From assembly GCA_964415525.1 (NCBI GenBank), contig CAYQAS010000002.1:1-64000 (forward strand): 64,000 nt of DNA, given 5' to 3'. The notes beneath the pieces were generated by a model. The model searched no databases and was not told the DNA's origin. It worked only from the letters and a program-made list of their open reading frames with translations. Below are positions 19,120-27,662 of the stretch, piece by piece (the first letter of the stretch is position 1; each line of letters opens with the position of its first letter). Both the position numbers and the translations under genes were made by a program. The DNA is from CAZPUI01 sp964415525 (GTDB lineage: Bacteria; Acidobacteriota; Holophagae; Holophagales; Holophagaceae).

Positions 19120-19161
19120 CAGATGCAGAAACGGCGCCGATAGGCGCCGTTTCTGCATCTG
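19120..19161. terminator. Terminator after purM
   Basis: A perfect 19-base-pair inverted repeat (CAGATGCAGAAACGGCGCC and its complement) around a GATA loop. It begins nine bases after the purM stop. The right arm contains GTTTCTG rather than a pure U-run, but the stem is very stable. Confidence 0.8.
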
Positions 19162-19167
19162 ACACGA

Positions 19168-19260
19168 GTGAGGGGGGACCGCCCGGTCGCGAGGTGCCCT
19201 CTACGTCCCCCCTCCTGCTCCCCCACGTGGTGCCCGGGCCAAGCCCGGCCACCGCGTCTG
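19168..19260 (+). repeat. Structured intergenic repeat, copy A
   Basis: About 93 bases: GAGGGGGGACCGCCCGGTCG, a short variable part, CTCTACGTCCCCCCTC, CTCCCCCACG, then a GC-rich hairpin around GGGCCAAGCCC. It predicts two adjacent hairpins (GAGGGGGGAC with GTCCCCCCTC, then the GGGC-CAA-GCCC stem). A near-identical copy lies at 21365-21459 and a diverged inverted copy at 27787-27874. It sits between the purM terminator and creB. Confidence 0.85.
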
Positions 19261-19274
19261 GTATCGTCCAGACC

Positions 19275-19937
19275 ATGCCCCAGCGGATCCTGATCGTCGA
19301 GGACGAGCGTGCCATCGCGGACACGCTGCTCTATGCCCTGCGCACCGAAGGCTACGCGCCGGAATGGTGCGACCTCGGCACTCGGGCCCTCGAAACGGTG
19401 CGCACCGCGGAACCGGCCCTGGTGATCCTCGACGTGGGACTCCCGGACCTCTCGGGCTTCGACGTTTGCCGCCGGATTCGCACCTTCTCGGAAGTGCCCG
19501 TGCTGTTCCTGACGGCCCGAAGCGAGGAGGTGGACCGCATCGTGGGCCTCGAGATCGGCGCGGACGATTACGTCACCAAGCCCTTCAGCCCGCGGGAAGT
19601 GGCCGCCCGGGTCCGCACCATCCTCCGTCGGGCCCGCCCCATATCCGTGGCTCGCGGCTTTCATGCGGATCCTGCCACCCGCCGGATCACGTTTGACGGC
19701 CACACCCTGGACCTCACCCGCTTCGAATACGACCTGCTCCGCACCCTCCTGAGTCATCCGGGGCGGATCTTCACCCGGGCGGAACTCATGGATTCCGTCT
19801 GGGCCGGGGCCGAGGAGACGCAAGACCGCACCGTGGACACCCACATCAAGACCCTTCGGGCCAAGGTGCGTGCCGTGGCCATCGAAGCCGACCCCATCCA
19901 GACCCACCGGGGCGTGGGCTACAGCGTGACGCCGTGA
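19275..19937 (+). CDS. creB: Response regulator CreB, OmpR/PhoB type
   Basis: A 220-residue two-component regulator. The receiver domain has acidic residues E9/D10, phospho-acceptor D53 (VILDVGLPD), the T/S in FLTARS and K in YVTKPFSP. The C-terminal winged helix shows LTRFEYDLLRTLLSHPGRIFTR-like features and ends TVDTHIKTLRAKVR and GVGYSVTP. It overlaps creC by four bases (GTGA). Assignment to CreB rests on the downstream CreC-like kinase, the creD gene and a Cre-tag sequence before creD. Confidence 0.9.
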   Translation: MPQRILIVEDERAIADTLLYALRTEGYAPEWCDLGTRALETVRTAEPALVILDVGLPDLSGFDVCRRIRTFSEVPVLFLTARSEEVDRIVGLEIGADDYVTKPFSPREVAARVRTILRRARPISVARGFHADPATRRITFDGHTLDLTRFEYDLLRTLLSHPGRIFTRAELMDSVWAGAEETQDRTVDTHIKTLRAKVRAVAIEADPIQTHRGVGYSVTP

Positions 19938-21358
19938 GGCTCGGTGTCCGGCTGCTGCTGGGGGTCTTCCTCATCGTGGGACTGGCGGCCTATTTCGTCC
20001 TCTCCACCTTCAGCGCGGAAGTGAAACCCGGCGTGCGCCAGGGCATGGAAGTCGCCCTGGTGGACACCGCCAACCTGCTGGCGGAAATCGCAGCCGAGGA
20101 TCTGGCGCAAGGCCGAATCGGGGACGGCGCCTTGTCGAGCGCCTTCGCCCGCTACCGAAACCGAGACCTGCGGGCATCGATCTGGGGCCGAACCAAGCAG
20201 TTCCCTGACCTGCGCATGTACGTGACCGATCGGGAAGGCATCGTCCGTTACGACAGCGAGGGCCAGGCCCTGGGCCAGGACTTCAGCCGCTGGAACGATG
20301 TGCTGCTCACGCTCCGGGGGCAATACGGCGTGCGCGCCACTCGGCTGGACCCGAACGATGAACGCACCTCCGCCATGCATGTGGCCGCTCCAGTGCGTCG
20401 GAATGGCAAGCTCCTCGGCACGCTCACGGTGGTCGCGCCCACCGCCAGCGTGCAGCCCTATGCCGACCGCAGTGCCCGACGCATCCGCAACGCCGGCGCG
20501 GTGCTCATGGGTGCCTCCCTGCTCATCGGACTGGCGCTCACCTGGTGGCTGACCCGGGACATGGCCCGCCTTCGCGCCTATGCGCGCAGGGTGGGCGCCA
20601 CGGACCGCGTTCCCCTGCCCGTCCTCGGCGCCCCGGAGTTCCGAGAACTGGGCGCCGCCCTCGAATCCATGCGGGCGCGGCTCGACGGTCGGGACTACGT
20701 GGAACGCTACGTCCACACCCTCACCCATGAGATGAAGAGCCCCCTCTCCGCCATCCGCGGTGCGGCGGAGCTGCTCAGGGAACCGCTTCCCGAACCGGAC
20801 CGAGCCCGCTTCACCGAGAACATCCTGGAGCAGGAGCGGCGCATGCGAGATCTGGTGGACCGCATGCTGAGCCTCGCCACCCTGCAGCATCGGCGGACCC
20901 TCAAGGATCCCGGCCCTGTGGACCTCGCGGGCCTCGGTCAACGCATGCTCGCCAGCCGCGCGCCTCAGGCGGAACAGAGGCGGGTGGGGTTGGCCTTCGA
21001 TGGCCCGGAAACACTCACGGTGCGCGGCGAGGCCTTCCTCCTGGAGCAGGCCCTGGGCAACCTGCTGGACAACGCGCTCTCCTTCGCACCAGCGGGAACG
21101 GATGTCGTCCTGAGCCTTCGCACCGAAACCGCCAGCGCCATCCTGGAAGTGCGGGACCAGGGCCCAGGCCTCCCAGACTTCGCGCGGGAAAAACTCTTCA
21201 CGCCCTTCTTCTCCCTGCCGCGCCCGGATGGCGAAGCCAAGGGCACGGGCCTCGGCCTCTGCTTTGTGCGGGAGGCGATCGGCCTCCACGGCGGCACCGC
21301 CAGCCTGGAGAACCATCCCGAGGGCGGCGCCATCGCGCGGCTCACCCTGCCCCGCTGA
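19934..21358 (+). CDS. creC: Sensor histidine kinase CreC
   Basis: A 474-residue inner-membrane sensor kinase starting at a GTG that overlaps the creB stop. Two transmembrane helices (about 9-28 and 187-206) flank a periplasmic sensor domain with the CreC-like pattern YRNRDLRASIWGRTK and MYVTDREGIVRYDS. HAMP follows, then the phospho-acceptor H265 in HTLTHEMKSPLSAIRG. The ATPase has the N-box LGNLLDNALSFAP and the G-boxes DQGPGLP and KGTGLGLCFV. In E. coli CreC responds to metabolic or cell-wall signals and activates creD. Confidence 0.92.
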   Translation: MRLGVRLLLGVFLIVGLAAYFVLSTFSAEVKPGVRQGMEVALVDTANLLAEIAAEDLAQGRIGDGALSSAFARYRNRDLRASIWGRTKQFPDLRMYVTDREGIVRYDSEGQALGQDFSRWNDVLLTLRGQYGVRATRLDPNDERTSAMHVAAPVRRNGKLLGTLTVVAPTASVQPYADRSARRIRNAGAVLMGASLLIGLALTWWLTRDMARLRAYARRVGATDRVPLPVLGAPEFRELGAALESMRARLDGRDYVERYVHTLTHEMKSPLSAIRGAAELLREPLPEPDRARFTENILEQERRMRDLVDRMLSLATLQHRRTLKDPGPVDLAGLGQRMLASRAPQAEQRRVGLAFDGPETLTVRGEAFLLEQALGNLLDNALSFAPAGTDVVLSLRTETASAILEVRDQGPGLPDFAREKLFTPFFSLPRPDGEAKGTGLGLCFVREAIGLHGGTASLENHPEGGAIARLTLPR

Positions 21359-21364
21359 CATGCC

Positions 21365-21459
21365 TGAGGGGGGACCGCCCGGTCGCTGCGCGCCCTCTAC
21401 GTCCCCCCTCCTTCTCCCCCACGCGGGTGTCCGGGCCAAGCCCGGACACCCGCGTCTGA
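21365..21459 (+). repeat. Structured intergenic repeat, copy B
   Basis: Second copy of the two-hairpin element, starting seven bases after the creC stop. Its second hairpin is a perfect 15-base-pair stem (21422-21436 with 21440-21454, loop CAA). At this stem copies A and B differ at several positions and mostly keep pairing, which points to selection on RNA or DNA structure. It may double as the creC terminator. Confidence 0.87.
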
Positions 21460-21464
21460 CGCGT

Positions 21465-21480
21465 TTCACATCCGCTTCAC
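21465..21480 (+). promoter_or_regulatory. Cre tag (CreB binding site) upstream of creD
   Basis: TTCAC, six bases (ATCCGC), then TTCAC: an exact match to the TTCAC-N6-TTCAC direct repeat known as the CreB binding tag in enterobacteria. It lies 63 bases upstream of the creD start. A third, isolated TTCAC follows at about 21497. This supports both the CreBC assignment and autoregulated control of creD. Confidence 0.85.
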
Positions 21481-21542
21481 CGAGGCCCATCGTCCCTTCA
21501 CGCAGGGGGCCGATCCTTCCCGGATCCATCCTGGAGGTGCCC

Positions 21543-22883
21543 ATGCGTGTCCCGTTCCTTTTCAAATGCCTGGCGGTGCTGGGCCTGGCCCTGCTGCTGA
21601 TGCTCCCCTTGGGCATGACCCTGGGGCTGGTGGAGGGCCGCAACCAGCGGCAGATGGAGACCGAAACCCAAGTGGCCCGCCTCTCCGCGGCGCCCCAGAC
21701 GCTGACCGGCCCCCTCCTGGTGATCCCGTACACCGTGGACGTGAGGCGGGTCGAGAAGAACGAGAAGACGGGCGCCTGGCAGGAGGTCAACGAGGTGGTG
21801 CAGCGGGAGCGCATCCTGGTGCCCCGGGACCTGGATATGACGGGCGACGTCAGCATCGAGGCGCGGCGCCGGGGCCTCTACAAGGCCCAGGTCTACAAGG
21901 TCGCGGGTCGATTGAAGGGCGCCTTCGCCCTGGAGGCCCAGGGTGGCGTTCCTCCGGGTCGGAATCTGAGCCTGGGCGAGCCCTACCTGGTGCTGGGCCT
22001 CACGGATCCCCGGGGCATCCTGAACCGCATGACCCTCCAGCTGGACGGGGTGGCGCATGCCTTCCAACCCGGCACCCGGCAGTCCCATCCCGCCAGCGGC
22101 ATCCATGTGCCCCTCCGGGGCCTCGACCTGGGCCGCGCCCGGGAACTCCCCTTCGAGATTCCCCTGGAGCTGATGGGCACCCGCAGCCTCCACCTCGCCC
22201 CGGTGGCGGAGGAGACCCGCGTGTCCCTGAAAGGCACCTGGCCCGCACCGAGCTTCGAGGGCGGCTTCGCGCCCCTGGAACGCACCTGGTCCCACCAGGG
22301 CTTTGAAGCCCGCTGGAAGATCCCCCACCTCTCCCGGGACCTCGACCAGTTGCTGAAGGGCGGCTCCGAGGCCCAGGCCCAGGCCCAGCACTTCGGGGTG
22401 GCCTTCATCGATCCCCTGAACATCTACCTTCAGAACGAGCGGGCGGCAAATTACGGTTTCCTCTTCGTCCTCCTCACCTTTGGCGCCTTCCTGCTGCGGG
22501 AAGTGCTGCGAAGCCTCCCGATCCATCCCATCCAATACTTGCTCGTGGGCGCGGCCCTGGCCCTCTTCTTCGTGCTGCTCCTGAGCCTCTCCGAGCACCT
22601 CGGCTTCCCCCTGGCCTACGCCGTGGCCGCGGGAGCGAACCTGGCTCTGCTGGGCACCTACCTCACCGGCGCCCTGAGGAGCGCCCGGGAAGGCCTGCTC
22701 TTCACCGGCGGCCTCGCCCTGCTCTACGCCGCGCTCTACGGCCTGCTGGCCTCGGAGGACAACGCCCTGCTCCTGGGTTCCCTGCTGCTCTTCGCCCTCC
22801 TCGCCGGGGTCATGGTGGGCACCCGCCGCATGGACTGGCGCCGGGCCGTGGAGCCGCCGCCCCTGCCGGAAACCCAAGGATGA
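21543..22883 (+). CDS. creD: Cell envelope integrity protein CreD
   Basis: A 446-residue inner-membrane protein, the same length as E. coli CreD. It has an N-terminal helix (about 7-25), a large periplasmic domain (about 30-290) with the typical RVPFLFK, GRNQRQ and LLVIPYTV segments, then a cluster of C-terminal membrane helices starting NYGFLFVLLTFGAFLLREVL and IHPIQYLLVG. CreD is the main target of CreBC and has been linked to envelope integrity and beta-lactam response. GGAGGTGCCC precedes the ATG. A tiny ORF overlaps its stop. Confidence 0.93.
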   Translation: MRVPFLFKCLAVLGLALLLMLPLGMTLGLVEGRNQRQMETETQVARLSAAPQTLTGPLLVIPYTVDVRRVEKNEKTGAWQEVNEVVQRERILVPRDLDMTGDVSIEARRRGLYKAQVYKVAGRLKGAFALEAQGGVPPGRNLSLGEPYLVLGLTDPRGILNRMTLQLDGVAHAFQPGTRQSHPASGIHVPLRGLDLGRARELPFEIPLELMGTRSLHLAPVAEETRVSLKGTWPAPSFEGGFAPLERTWSHQGFEARWKIPHLSRDLDQLLKGGSEAQAQAQHFGVAFIDPLNIYLQNERAANYGFLFVLLTFGAFLLREVLRSLPIHPIQYLLVGAALALFFVLLLSLSEHLGFPLAYAVAAGANLALLGTYLTGALRSAREGLLFTGGLALLYAALYGLLASEDNALLLGSLLLFALLAGVMVGTRRMDWRRAVEPPPLPETQG

Positions 22884-22978
22884 AAGGGCGGCGGTGGATC
22901 GTGGGTCTGCTGTTGGGGAGCGTCGCCCTCTGGGTGGCGTTCCCCTCCCGCCCACCGAGACCGGGGTCACCCCGGTAG
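22880..22978 (+). CDS. 32-residue putative membrane peptide coupled to creD
   Basis: Begins MKGRRWIVGLLLGSVALWVA and ends with a proline-rich tail before TAG at 22976. A positively charged start followed by about 15 hydrophobic residues suggests one inner-membrane helix. The ATG overlaps the creD stop (ATGA), the same coupling seen across this region. It ends nine bases before the acyltransferase start. It could alternatively be a chance frame that only re-initiates ribosomes. No family recognised. Confidence 0.45.
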   Translation: MKGRRWIVGLLLGSVALWVAFPSRPPRPGSPR

Positions 22979-22987
22979 ACTCGTCCC

Positions 22988-24082
22988 ATGGACGCCCCAT
23001 CCCGCTTCTCCGACAAGGCTCCCCGCTGGCTGCTGGCGGAGGGCGGCGGTTCGGGCCGCATGGAGGGCCTGGACGCCCTGCGGGGGATCCTGGCGTTGGG
23101 GGTGATGGGCTACCACCTGTCGGTGTGGACGAAGCTCTTCGCCAGCGGCACGTGGCTGAACATGACCTTCTCGAAGTTTGGCAACATCGGGGTGTCGGCC
23201 TTCTTCGTGCTCAGCGGCTTCGTGGCCTTCCGGCTCACGGATTGGGAAAAGCTCCAGAAAGAGGGCCTCCGCCGCTACTACCTCAAGCGCTGGCTGCGGC
23301 TCGCGCCGGTGTTCTACCTGGCGGTGGGCCTGAACCTCATCTTCCAGCTCGGCATGGGGCCGGGGCCCTCGCCGCGGATGATCCTGGAGAACGTCACGCT
23401 GATCTTCGGCGCCATTCACCCCAACCACGCCCTGCTGATCGGGGGCTGGTTCGTGGGCGTCGTGGCCCTGCTCTACATCGCCTTTCCGCTGCTGGCGTGG
23501 CTGCGCCACCGCCTGGGCCCATGGTTCCTCGTGGTCCTCACACTGGGACTCTGGGCCTGGAGCCTGGAACCCACGCTCCACGGCGTCATGGCCATCGAGG
23601 ACGGGAACGCGCGATTCAACCTCTACGTCATGCCCCAGAACCAGCTCTGGATCCTGGCCCTCGGCGGCGTGCTTGCCGAACTCCACCGGCGCGCCTCGTG
23701 GCGCCTCGCCTGGCCCGCGGCCACCGTGCTTTCGGCCCTGCTCCTGACCTGGCTGCTCTGGATCGCCCCGCGCTTCTACGACCATCTCGTGGCCATGACC
23801 GGCTGGCTGCGCTACCGCTACGTGCTCACCGCCGCAGCCATCATCCTGGTGACTGCCCTCAAGGGCGGCGTTGCGGGGGCCCTGACGCGCTTCTTTGGCT
23901 GGGTGGGCACTTGGAGCTATCCCGCCTTCCTCCTGCATGCCTTCTACCACGTCCTGTGGGTGCGCCTCTTCCACCTCCAGGAAGGCTGGCTGGCCTTCTG
24001 GGCCGCGGTGGTGCCGACGGTGATCACCGCCATCCTAGTGGAGCGCTACCTCGAGCGACCCATCGGCAAGCTGGCCCGCTGA
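22988..24082 (+). CDS. Acyltransferase 3 family membrane protein (OafA/YrhL-like)
   Basis: A 364-residue multi-span membrane acyltransferase. The motif RMEGLDALRGILALGVMGYH (residues 24-43) contains the family's R and H, and GVSAFFVLSGF and YYLKRWLRLAPVF follow; about ten hydrophobic helices are visible. Such proteins acetylate LPS, peptidoglycan or other exopolysaccharide. The substrate is not predictable. It follows creD closely and may be in the same transcript. Confidence 0.9.
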   Translation: MDAPSRFSDKAPRWLLAEGGGSGRMEGLDALRGILALGVMGYHLSVWTKLFASGTWLNMTFSKFGNIGVSAFFVLSGFVAFRLTDWEKLQKEGLRRYYLKRWLRLAPVFYLAVGLNLIFQLGMGPGPSPRMILENVTLIFGAIHPNHALLIGGWFVGVVALLYIAFPLLAWLRHRLGPWFLVVLTLGLWAWSLEPTLHGVMAIEDGNARFNLYVMPQNQLWILALGGVLAELHRRASWRLAWPAATVLSALLLTWLLWIAPRFYDHLVAMTGWLRYRYVLTAAAIILVTALKGGVAGALTRFFGWVGTWSYPAFLLHAFYHVLWVRLFHLQEGWLAFWAAVVPTVITAILVERYLERPIGKLAR

Positions 24083-24179
24083 TCGGAGCGTCCTTCCCCG
24101 TCGTCGGTGCGCCCGGGCTTCCCACCGGCGTGAAATGGCGCACCCGGAGGCCCATGTTGGAATGGATGCGGAGGCCCCC

Positions 24180-24827
24180 ATGCCCACGGTCCTGCTCACC
24201 GGCTTCGAGCCCTTCGAGAACGAGCCCCTGAACCCCAGCTGGGAGGCCGTCCGCCGCCTGGAAGGGGAAGTCATTGCCGGACACACCGTCGTCAGCGCTC
24301 GCCTGCCGGTGGTCTTTGGCGCGGCGCTGGAATCGATCGAGGCCGCCCTGGAAGCCACACGGCCGGCGTTGGCCATCGCGGTGGGTCAGGCGAAGGGCAT
24401 CGCCGGGCTGCAATTGGAGCGGGTGGCCCTGAACCTCGACGACGCCCGCATCCCCGACAACGCCGGCAGGCAACCCGTGGATACGCCGGTCATTGCGAAC
24501 GCCCCCACCGCCTACCTCACGACCCTGCCGGTGAAGGCCATGATGGCCGCCCTGCTGCAGGCGGGGATTCCCGCCCACGTGAGCCAGAGCGCCGGCACCT
24601 TTGTCTGCAACCACGTCTTCTACGGCCTGCGGCACCTCGCGGAATCGCGCCCTGGCCTGCGTGCGGGCTTCATCCACATCCCGCTGCTGCCCGAACAGGC
24701 GGTGCGTTTCCCCGGAACCCCAAGTATGACGTTAGAGCAGGCGGTCGCGGGCCTTAGGCTTGCGGTGGAAACGGCCCTGCGGACGGAGCGGGATATCAGC
24801 CTCACCGCAGGGAGTCTGCACGGATGA
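24180..24827 (+). CDS. pcp: Pyrrolidone-carboxylate peptidase
   Basis: Cysteine peptidase (C15) that removes N-terminal pyroglutamate. The 215 residues show the triad E80 (QLERVALN), C143 (SAGTFVCNHVFY) and H166 (FIHIPLLPEQ), with the start PTVLLTGFEPFENEPLNPSW. The ATG at 24180 has GGAGG upstream. The stop overlaps the next start (ATGA), which places it at the head of the LytS/LytTR-like regulatory operon. Confidence 0.95.
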   Translation: MPTVLLTGFEPFENEPLNPSWEAVRRLEGEVIAGHTVVSARLPVVFGAALESIEAALEATRPALAIAVGQAKGIAGLQLERVALNLDDARIPDNAGRQPVDTPVIANAPTAYLTTLPVKAMMAALLQAGIPAHVSQSAGTFVCNHVFYGLRHLAESRPGLRAGFIHIPLLPEQAVRFPGTPSMTLEQAVAGLRLAVETALRTERDISLTAGSLHG

Positions 24828-25864
24828 GACTCCGCCCCGCCCTTCGCGCCCTGAGCGCCCGCTGGCGTCATCCCGCCCTCTGGCTGGGGGCCGTCGTCCT
24901 GCCCCTGGTGCAGGCGGTGCCCGTCGCCTATGTCCCCCTCAGCGAACCATGGACGCACCTGCCGGTGCGCCAGATGCTCACCGCCGCCTCCCTCATCTGG
25001 TGCCTGTCGGTGCTCCTCGCGGGCCTGCCCTTCCAGTGGACGGGGGATGATCGCCCTCAGTCAAAGTTCCTTCGAGGCTTCTTCCAATGGCTGGCACTGG
25101 AAGTCTTACTTATCGCCCTGGGGCTGGCCTGCCTCCCCTGGAACCTGGCCCCTCGGGATGCCGGGATGACTTTCGGAATTGTGGTGGCAGGCATGTCCGC
25201 CAACCTTTTCCTCATCCTGCTGCTGAACTGGCTCCTGGTTCGGGCCGAGACGGAGGATGCCGAGGTGACTGAGGCCGAGCAGCGCGCGCGGGCGGCGGAA
25301 CGGCTCGTGGCGCGCCAGACCCTGTCGCCCCGGACCATTCACGCCACCCTGTCCAACCTGCTGGAGGAGGCCCACCCCCATCACCTGGAGCGCGGTCTGG
25401 TGGATCTGGCGGTGCTTTTCCGCACCCGATTGATGCTCCAGAGCCTTCCCATGGTGCCCTTCGCCCAGGAGCGCGGCCTCGTGGAGCAGCTTCTCCAGGT
25501 GCTCCAGCGGACGGGTCGGCTGCCGAAACAGCTGCATCAGTCCTGGGGGCCCGACACGGATGGCCTTTCCATCCCCAGCCTGGCGGTGGTCCAGGTGGTG
25601 GAGATCCTCGCGGATCTGCTGGAAACCTGCCCCCTGGAGAGCCTCATCCTGACGGGGCACCGGATGGACGCCCTCTTCGAGATCTGCCTGCAATGGCGCG
25701 GGGAACACAGCGGCGCCCTCCTCAACCGACTGGAGGCCCACCCCGATTTCCAGGCTCTGGAGCGTCGGCTCGCGGGTGCGGCCTTCCTGCGGGAACCCTT
25801 GTCCCTGGAACGCAGTGAAGGCGGTGGCTGCCTGCGCCTGTGCCTCCCGGTGGTGCGTCCATGA
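24824..25864 (+). CDS. Degenerate LytS-type kinase paralogue (probable pseudokinase)
   Basis: A 346-residue protein with four hydrophobic helices (about 18-37, 52-70, 85-104, 115-138). A cytoplasmic half aligns by eye with the histidine kinase encoded next: ARQTLSPRTIHATLSNLLEE against HSQMSPHALLNSLNGLAQ. The phospho-acceptor histidine is replaced by R170. The N-box (VENAVKH in the partner) reads VEILADLL, and no G-box GxGxG is present. It therefore probably cannot bind ATP or autophosphorylate, and may be a partner or sensor subunit of the kinase. ATGA overlaps couple it to pcp and to the kinase. Confidence 0.75.
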   Translation: MRLRPALRALSARWRHPALWLGAVVLPLVQAVPVAYVPLSEPWTHLPVRQMLTAASLIWCLSVLLAGLPFQWTGDDRPQSKFLRGFFQWLALEVLLIALGLACLPWNLAPRDAGMTFGIVVAGMSANLFLILLLNWLLVRAETEDAEVTEAEQRARAAERLVARQTLSPRTIHATLSNLLEEAHPHHLERGLVDLAVLFRTRLMLQSLPMVPFAQERGLVEQLLQVLQRTGRLPKQLHQSWGPDTDGLSIPSLAVVQVVEILADLLETCPLESLILTGHRMDALFEICLQWRGEHSGALLNRLEAHPDFQALERRLAGAAFLREPLSLERSEGGGCLRLCLPVVRP

Positions 25865-26919
25865 AGTTCCAAGCCGCCTTCGCCACCCTCCGCCCCCGCC
25901 TACGCTCCCCCCTGCTCCTGACGGTGGCGGGCCTCTGGGCCCTGACGAGCACCTTCGGGATCATCTTCAATCGGGTCATCGCCCCCCAGCTCGGCATCAA
26001 CCAGCACATGACCCACCCCGTGGTCCTCGACGTGCTGTGGCTCCTGTGGTCGCCCTTCAGTGCCTTCTTCCTCTCGCCCATGCCCTGGCAGTGGAGCGGT
26101 GATGAGCGTCCCGAAGCCCCTTTTGGCCGCGGCTTGCTGCAGGCACTCCCGGTGCCGCTGCTGGAGGTCATCTTCACGGCTTGCTTCTTCATTCCCAGCA
26201 AGCAGGCCAACTTGCCCATGGGGGCGCTCCCCGCCATCCTCGCCCTCCATGTCGCAGAGTGGATGTTCATCGGCTATGCCGTGGCGGCTTGGGAGCGGCG
26301 CAAGCTCCGGAAATCCGTGGCCCAGGCCAAGGCGCACGAGGCGCAGTGGACGCTGCTGCACAGCCAGATGAGCCCCCACGCCCTGCTCAACAGCCTGAAC
26401 GGCTTGGCCCAGTTGGTGACGGAGGATCTGGAAGCCGGACTCCAGGGCATCCGCGACCTTTCGGAAATCTACCGTCTGCTGTTGGAGCACGGCCAGGCCC
26501 AGCTTCTGCCCTTGGCGCGGGAGCGGGATCTTCTGACCCGCTTCCTCGGAGTTGAGGCCCTGCGCCTGGGCCGACGCCTGACGGTGGAGTGGGACTGGGA
26601 TTCAGGCCTGGACGTCGTGCCTCTGCCGCCGCTGCTGCTCCAACCCCTGGTCGAAAACGCGGTGAAGCATGGGATCTCCGCCAGCGAGACGGGAGGCGTC
26701 CTGCGGATCGGCGCCCGGCGCGATGGCCGCGACCTGCGCCTGACGGTGGCCAACACGGGCCTGCCACTGGGCGAGTCCAACCTGGGTGGCACGGGCATCG
26801 GCCTACGCAACCTCGAAGCCCGGCTGCACCTGGCCTTCGGATCCCAGGCAGAATTCACGCTGAAGTCCGACGGGGCCTGGACCCTGGCGGAAATCCACCT
26901 GATCGGGAGCAAGGCATGA
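25861..26919 (+). CDS. LytS/YehU-type sensor histidine kinase
   Basis: A 352-residue kinase. Four membrane helices lie in residues 17-145. The histidine kinase motif SQMSPHALLNSLN has H173 as phospho-acceptor (pfam His_kinase/06580 type), followed by the N-box LLLQPLVENAVKHGIS and the G-box GGTGIGLRNLEARL. It pairs with the LytTR regulator encoded next (ATGA overlap). The signal is unknown; no 5TM-5TMR LytS domain name can be assigned with confidence. Confidence 0.9.
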   Translation: MKFQAAFATLRPRLRSPLLLTVAGLWALTSTFGIIFNRVIAPQLGINQHMTHPVVLDVLWLLWSPFSAFFLSPMPWQWSGDERPEAPFGRGLLQALPVPLLEVIFTACFFIPSKQANLPMGALPAILALHVAEWMFIGYAVAAWERRKLRKSVAQAKAHEAQWTLLHSQMSPHALLNSLNGLAQLVTEDLEAGLQGIRDLSEIYRLLLEHGQAQLLPLARERDLLTRFLGVEALRLGRRLTVEWDWDSGLDVVPLPPLLLQPLVENAVKHGISASETGGVLRIGARRDGRDLRLTVANTGLPLGESNLGGTGIGLRNLEARLHLAFGSQAEFTLKSDGAWTLAEIHLIGSKA

Positions 26920-27662
26920 CCCTGCGCGTGGCATTGGCGGACGACGAGGACCTCGCACGGCGGCGGCTGGCCCGCCTGCTGCGAGACATGGGCTGCGAGG
27001 TGGTGGCGGAGCTGGCCGGAAGCCGCGAGGTGATCGAGTGGTACCGGACCGGCGCCCAGGTCGATGTGCTCTTTCTGGACATCCAGATGCCCGGCCTCAC
27101 GGGGTTGGAGGTCATCGCGGAGCTGGAGACGCCCCCGCCGGTGGTCTTTGTGACCGCCCATGTCCAGTACGCCATCCAGGCCTTCGAGGCGGCGGCGGTG
27201 GACTACCTGCTGAAGCCCGTGCAGGAGGAACGCCTCCAGCGCACGCTCCAGCGCCTCCAGCAGCAGCAGGTGCCGCGCCGCACCGGCAAGGAGCTGGCGG
27301 GACTGCTGCCCGCACCTGCAGCGAACCAGCCCGCCCGCTTCCCCGCCAAGGCCGGGGACGGTTTCGTCTTCCTGGAACTGAAGAAGGTCAGCCACTTCGA
27401 GGTGGAGACCGAGGTGGTCTACGCCTTCGCGGGCACGGACAAATACCGCACGAGCTGGACCACTCTGGCGGAAGTGGAGCACGCCTTTCCCGATGCCGGC
27501 ATGCTACGCGTGCAGCGCCACCAGCTGATACGGCCGGAGATGGTGGTGGCCTTCAAGCCCACCTGGGGCGGGCGCGGTGAGGTGCGGATGCAGGGCGGCC
27601 ATGATCTGGAAGTGAGCCGTAACGCCACGCCCGTTCTGAAGGCCCGACTGGGGCTGGCGTGA
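26916..27662 (+). CDS. LytTR-family response regulator
   Basis: A 248-residue regulator. The receiver has D9/D10, phospho-acceptor D55 (LFLDIQMPG), VTAH and the K in YLLKPVQEE. The C-terminal LytTR domain shows the FLELKKVSHFEVE start, TSWTTLAEVE, and LRVQRHQLIRPEMV. LytTR domains bind direct repeats upstream of target operons. The targets are not evident. The following gene starts at an overlapping GTGA. Confidence 0.92.
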   Translation: MTLRVALADDEDLARRRLARLLRDMGCEVVAELAGSREVIEWYRTGAQVDVLFLDIQMPGLTGLEVIAELETPPPVVFVTAHVQYAIQAFEAAAVDYLLKPVQEERLQRTLQRLQQQQVPRRTGKELAGLLPAPAANQPARFPAKAGDGFVFLELKKVSHFEVETEVVYAFAGTDKYRTSWTTLAEVEHAFPDAGMLRVQRHQLIRPEMVVAFKPTWGGRGEVRMQGGHDLEVSRNATPVLKARLGLA

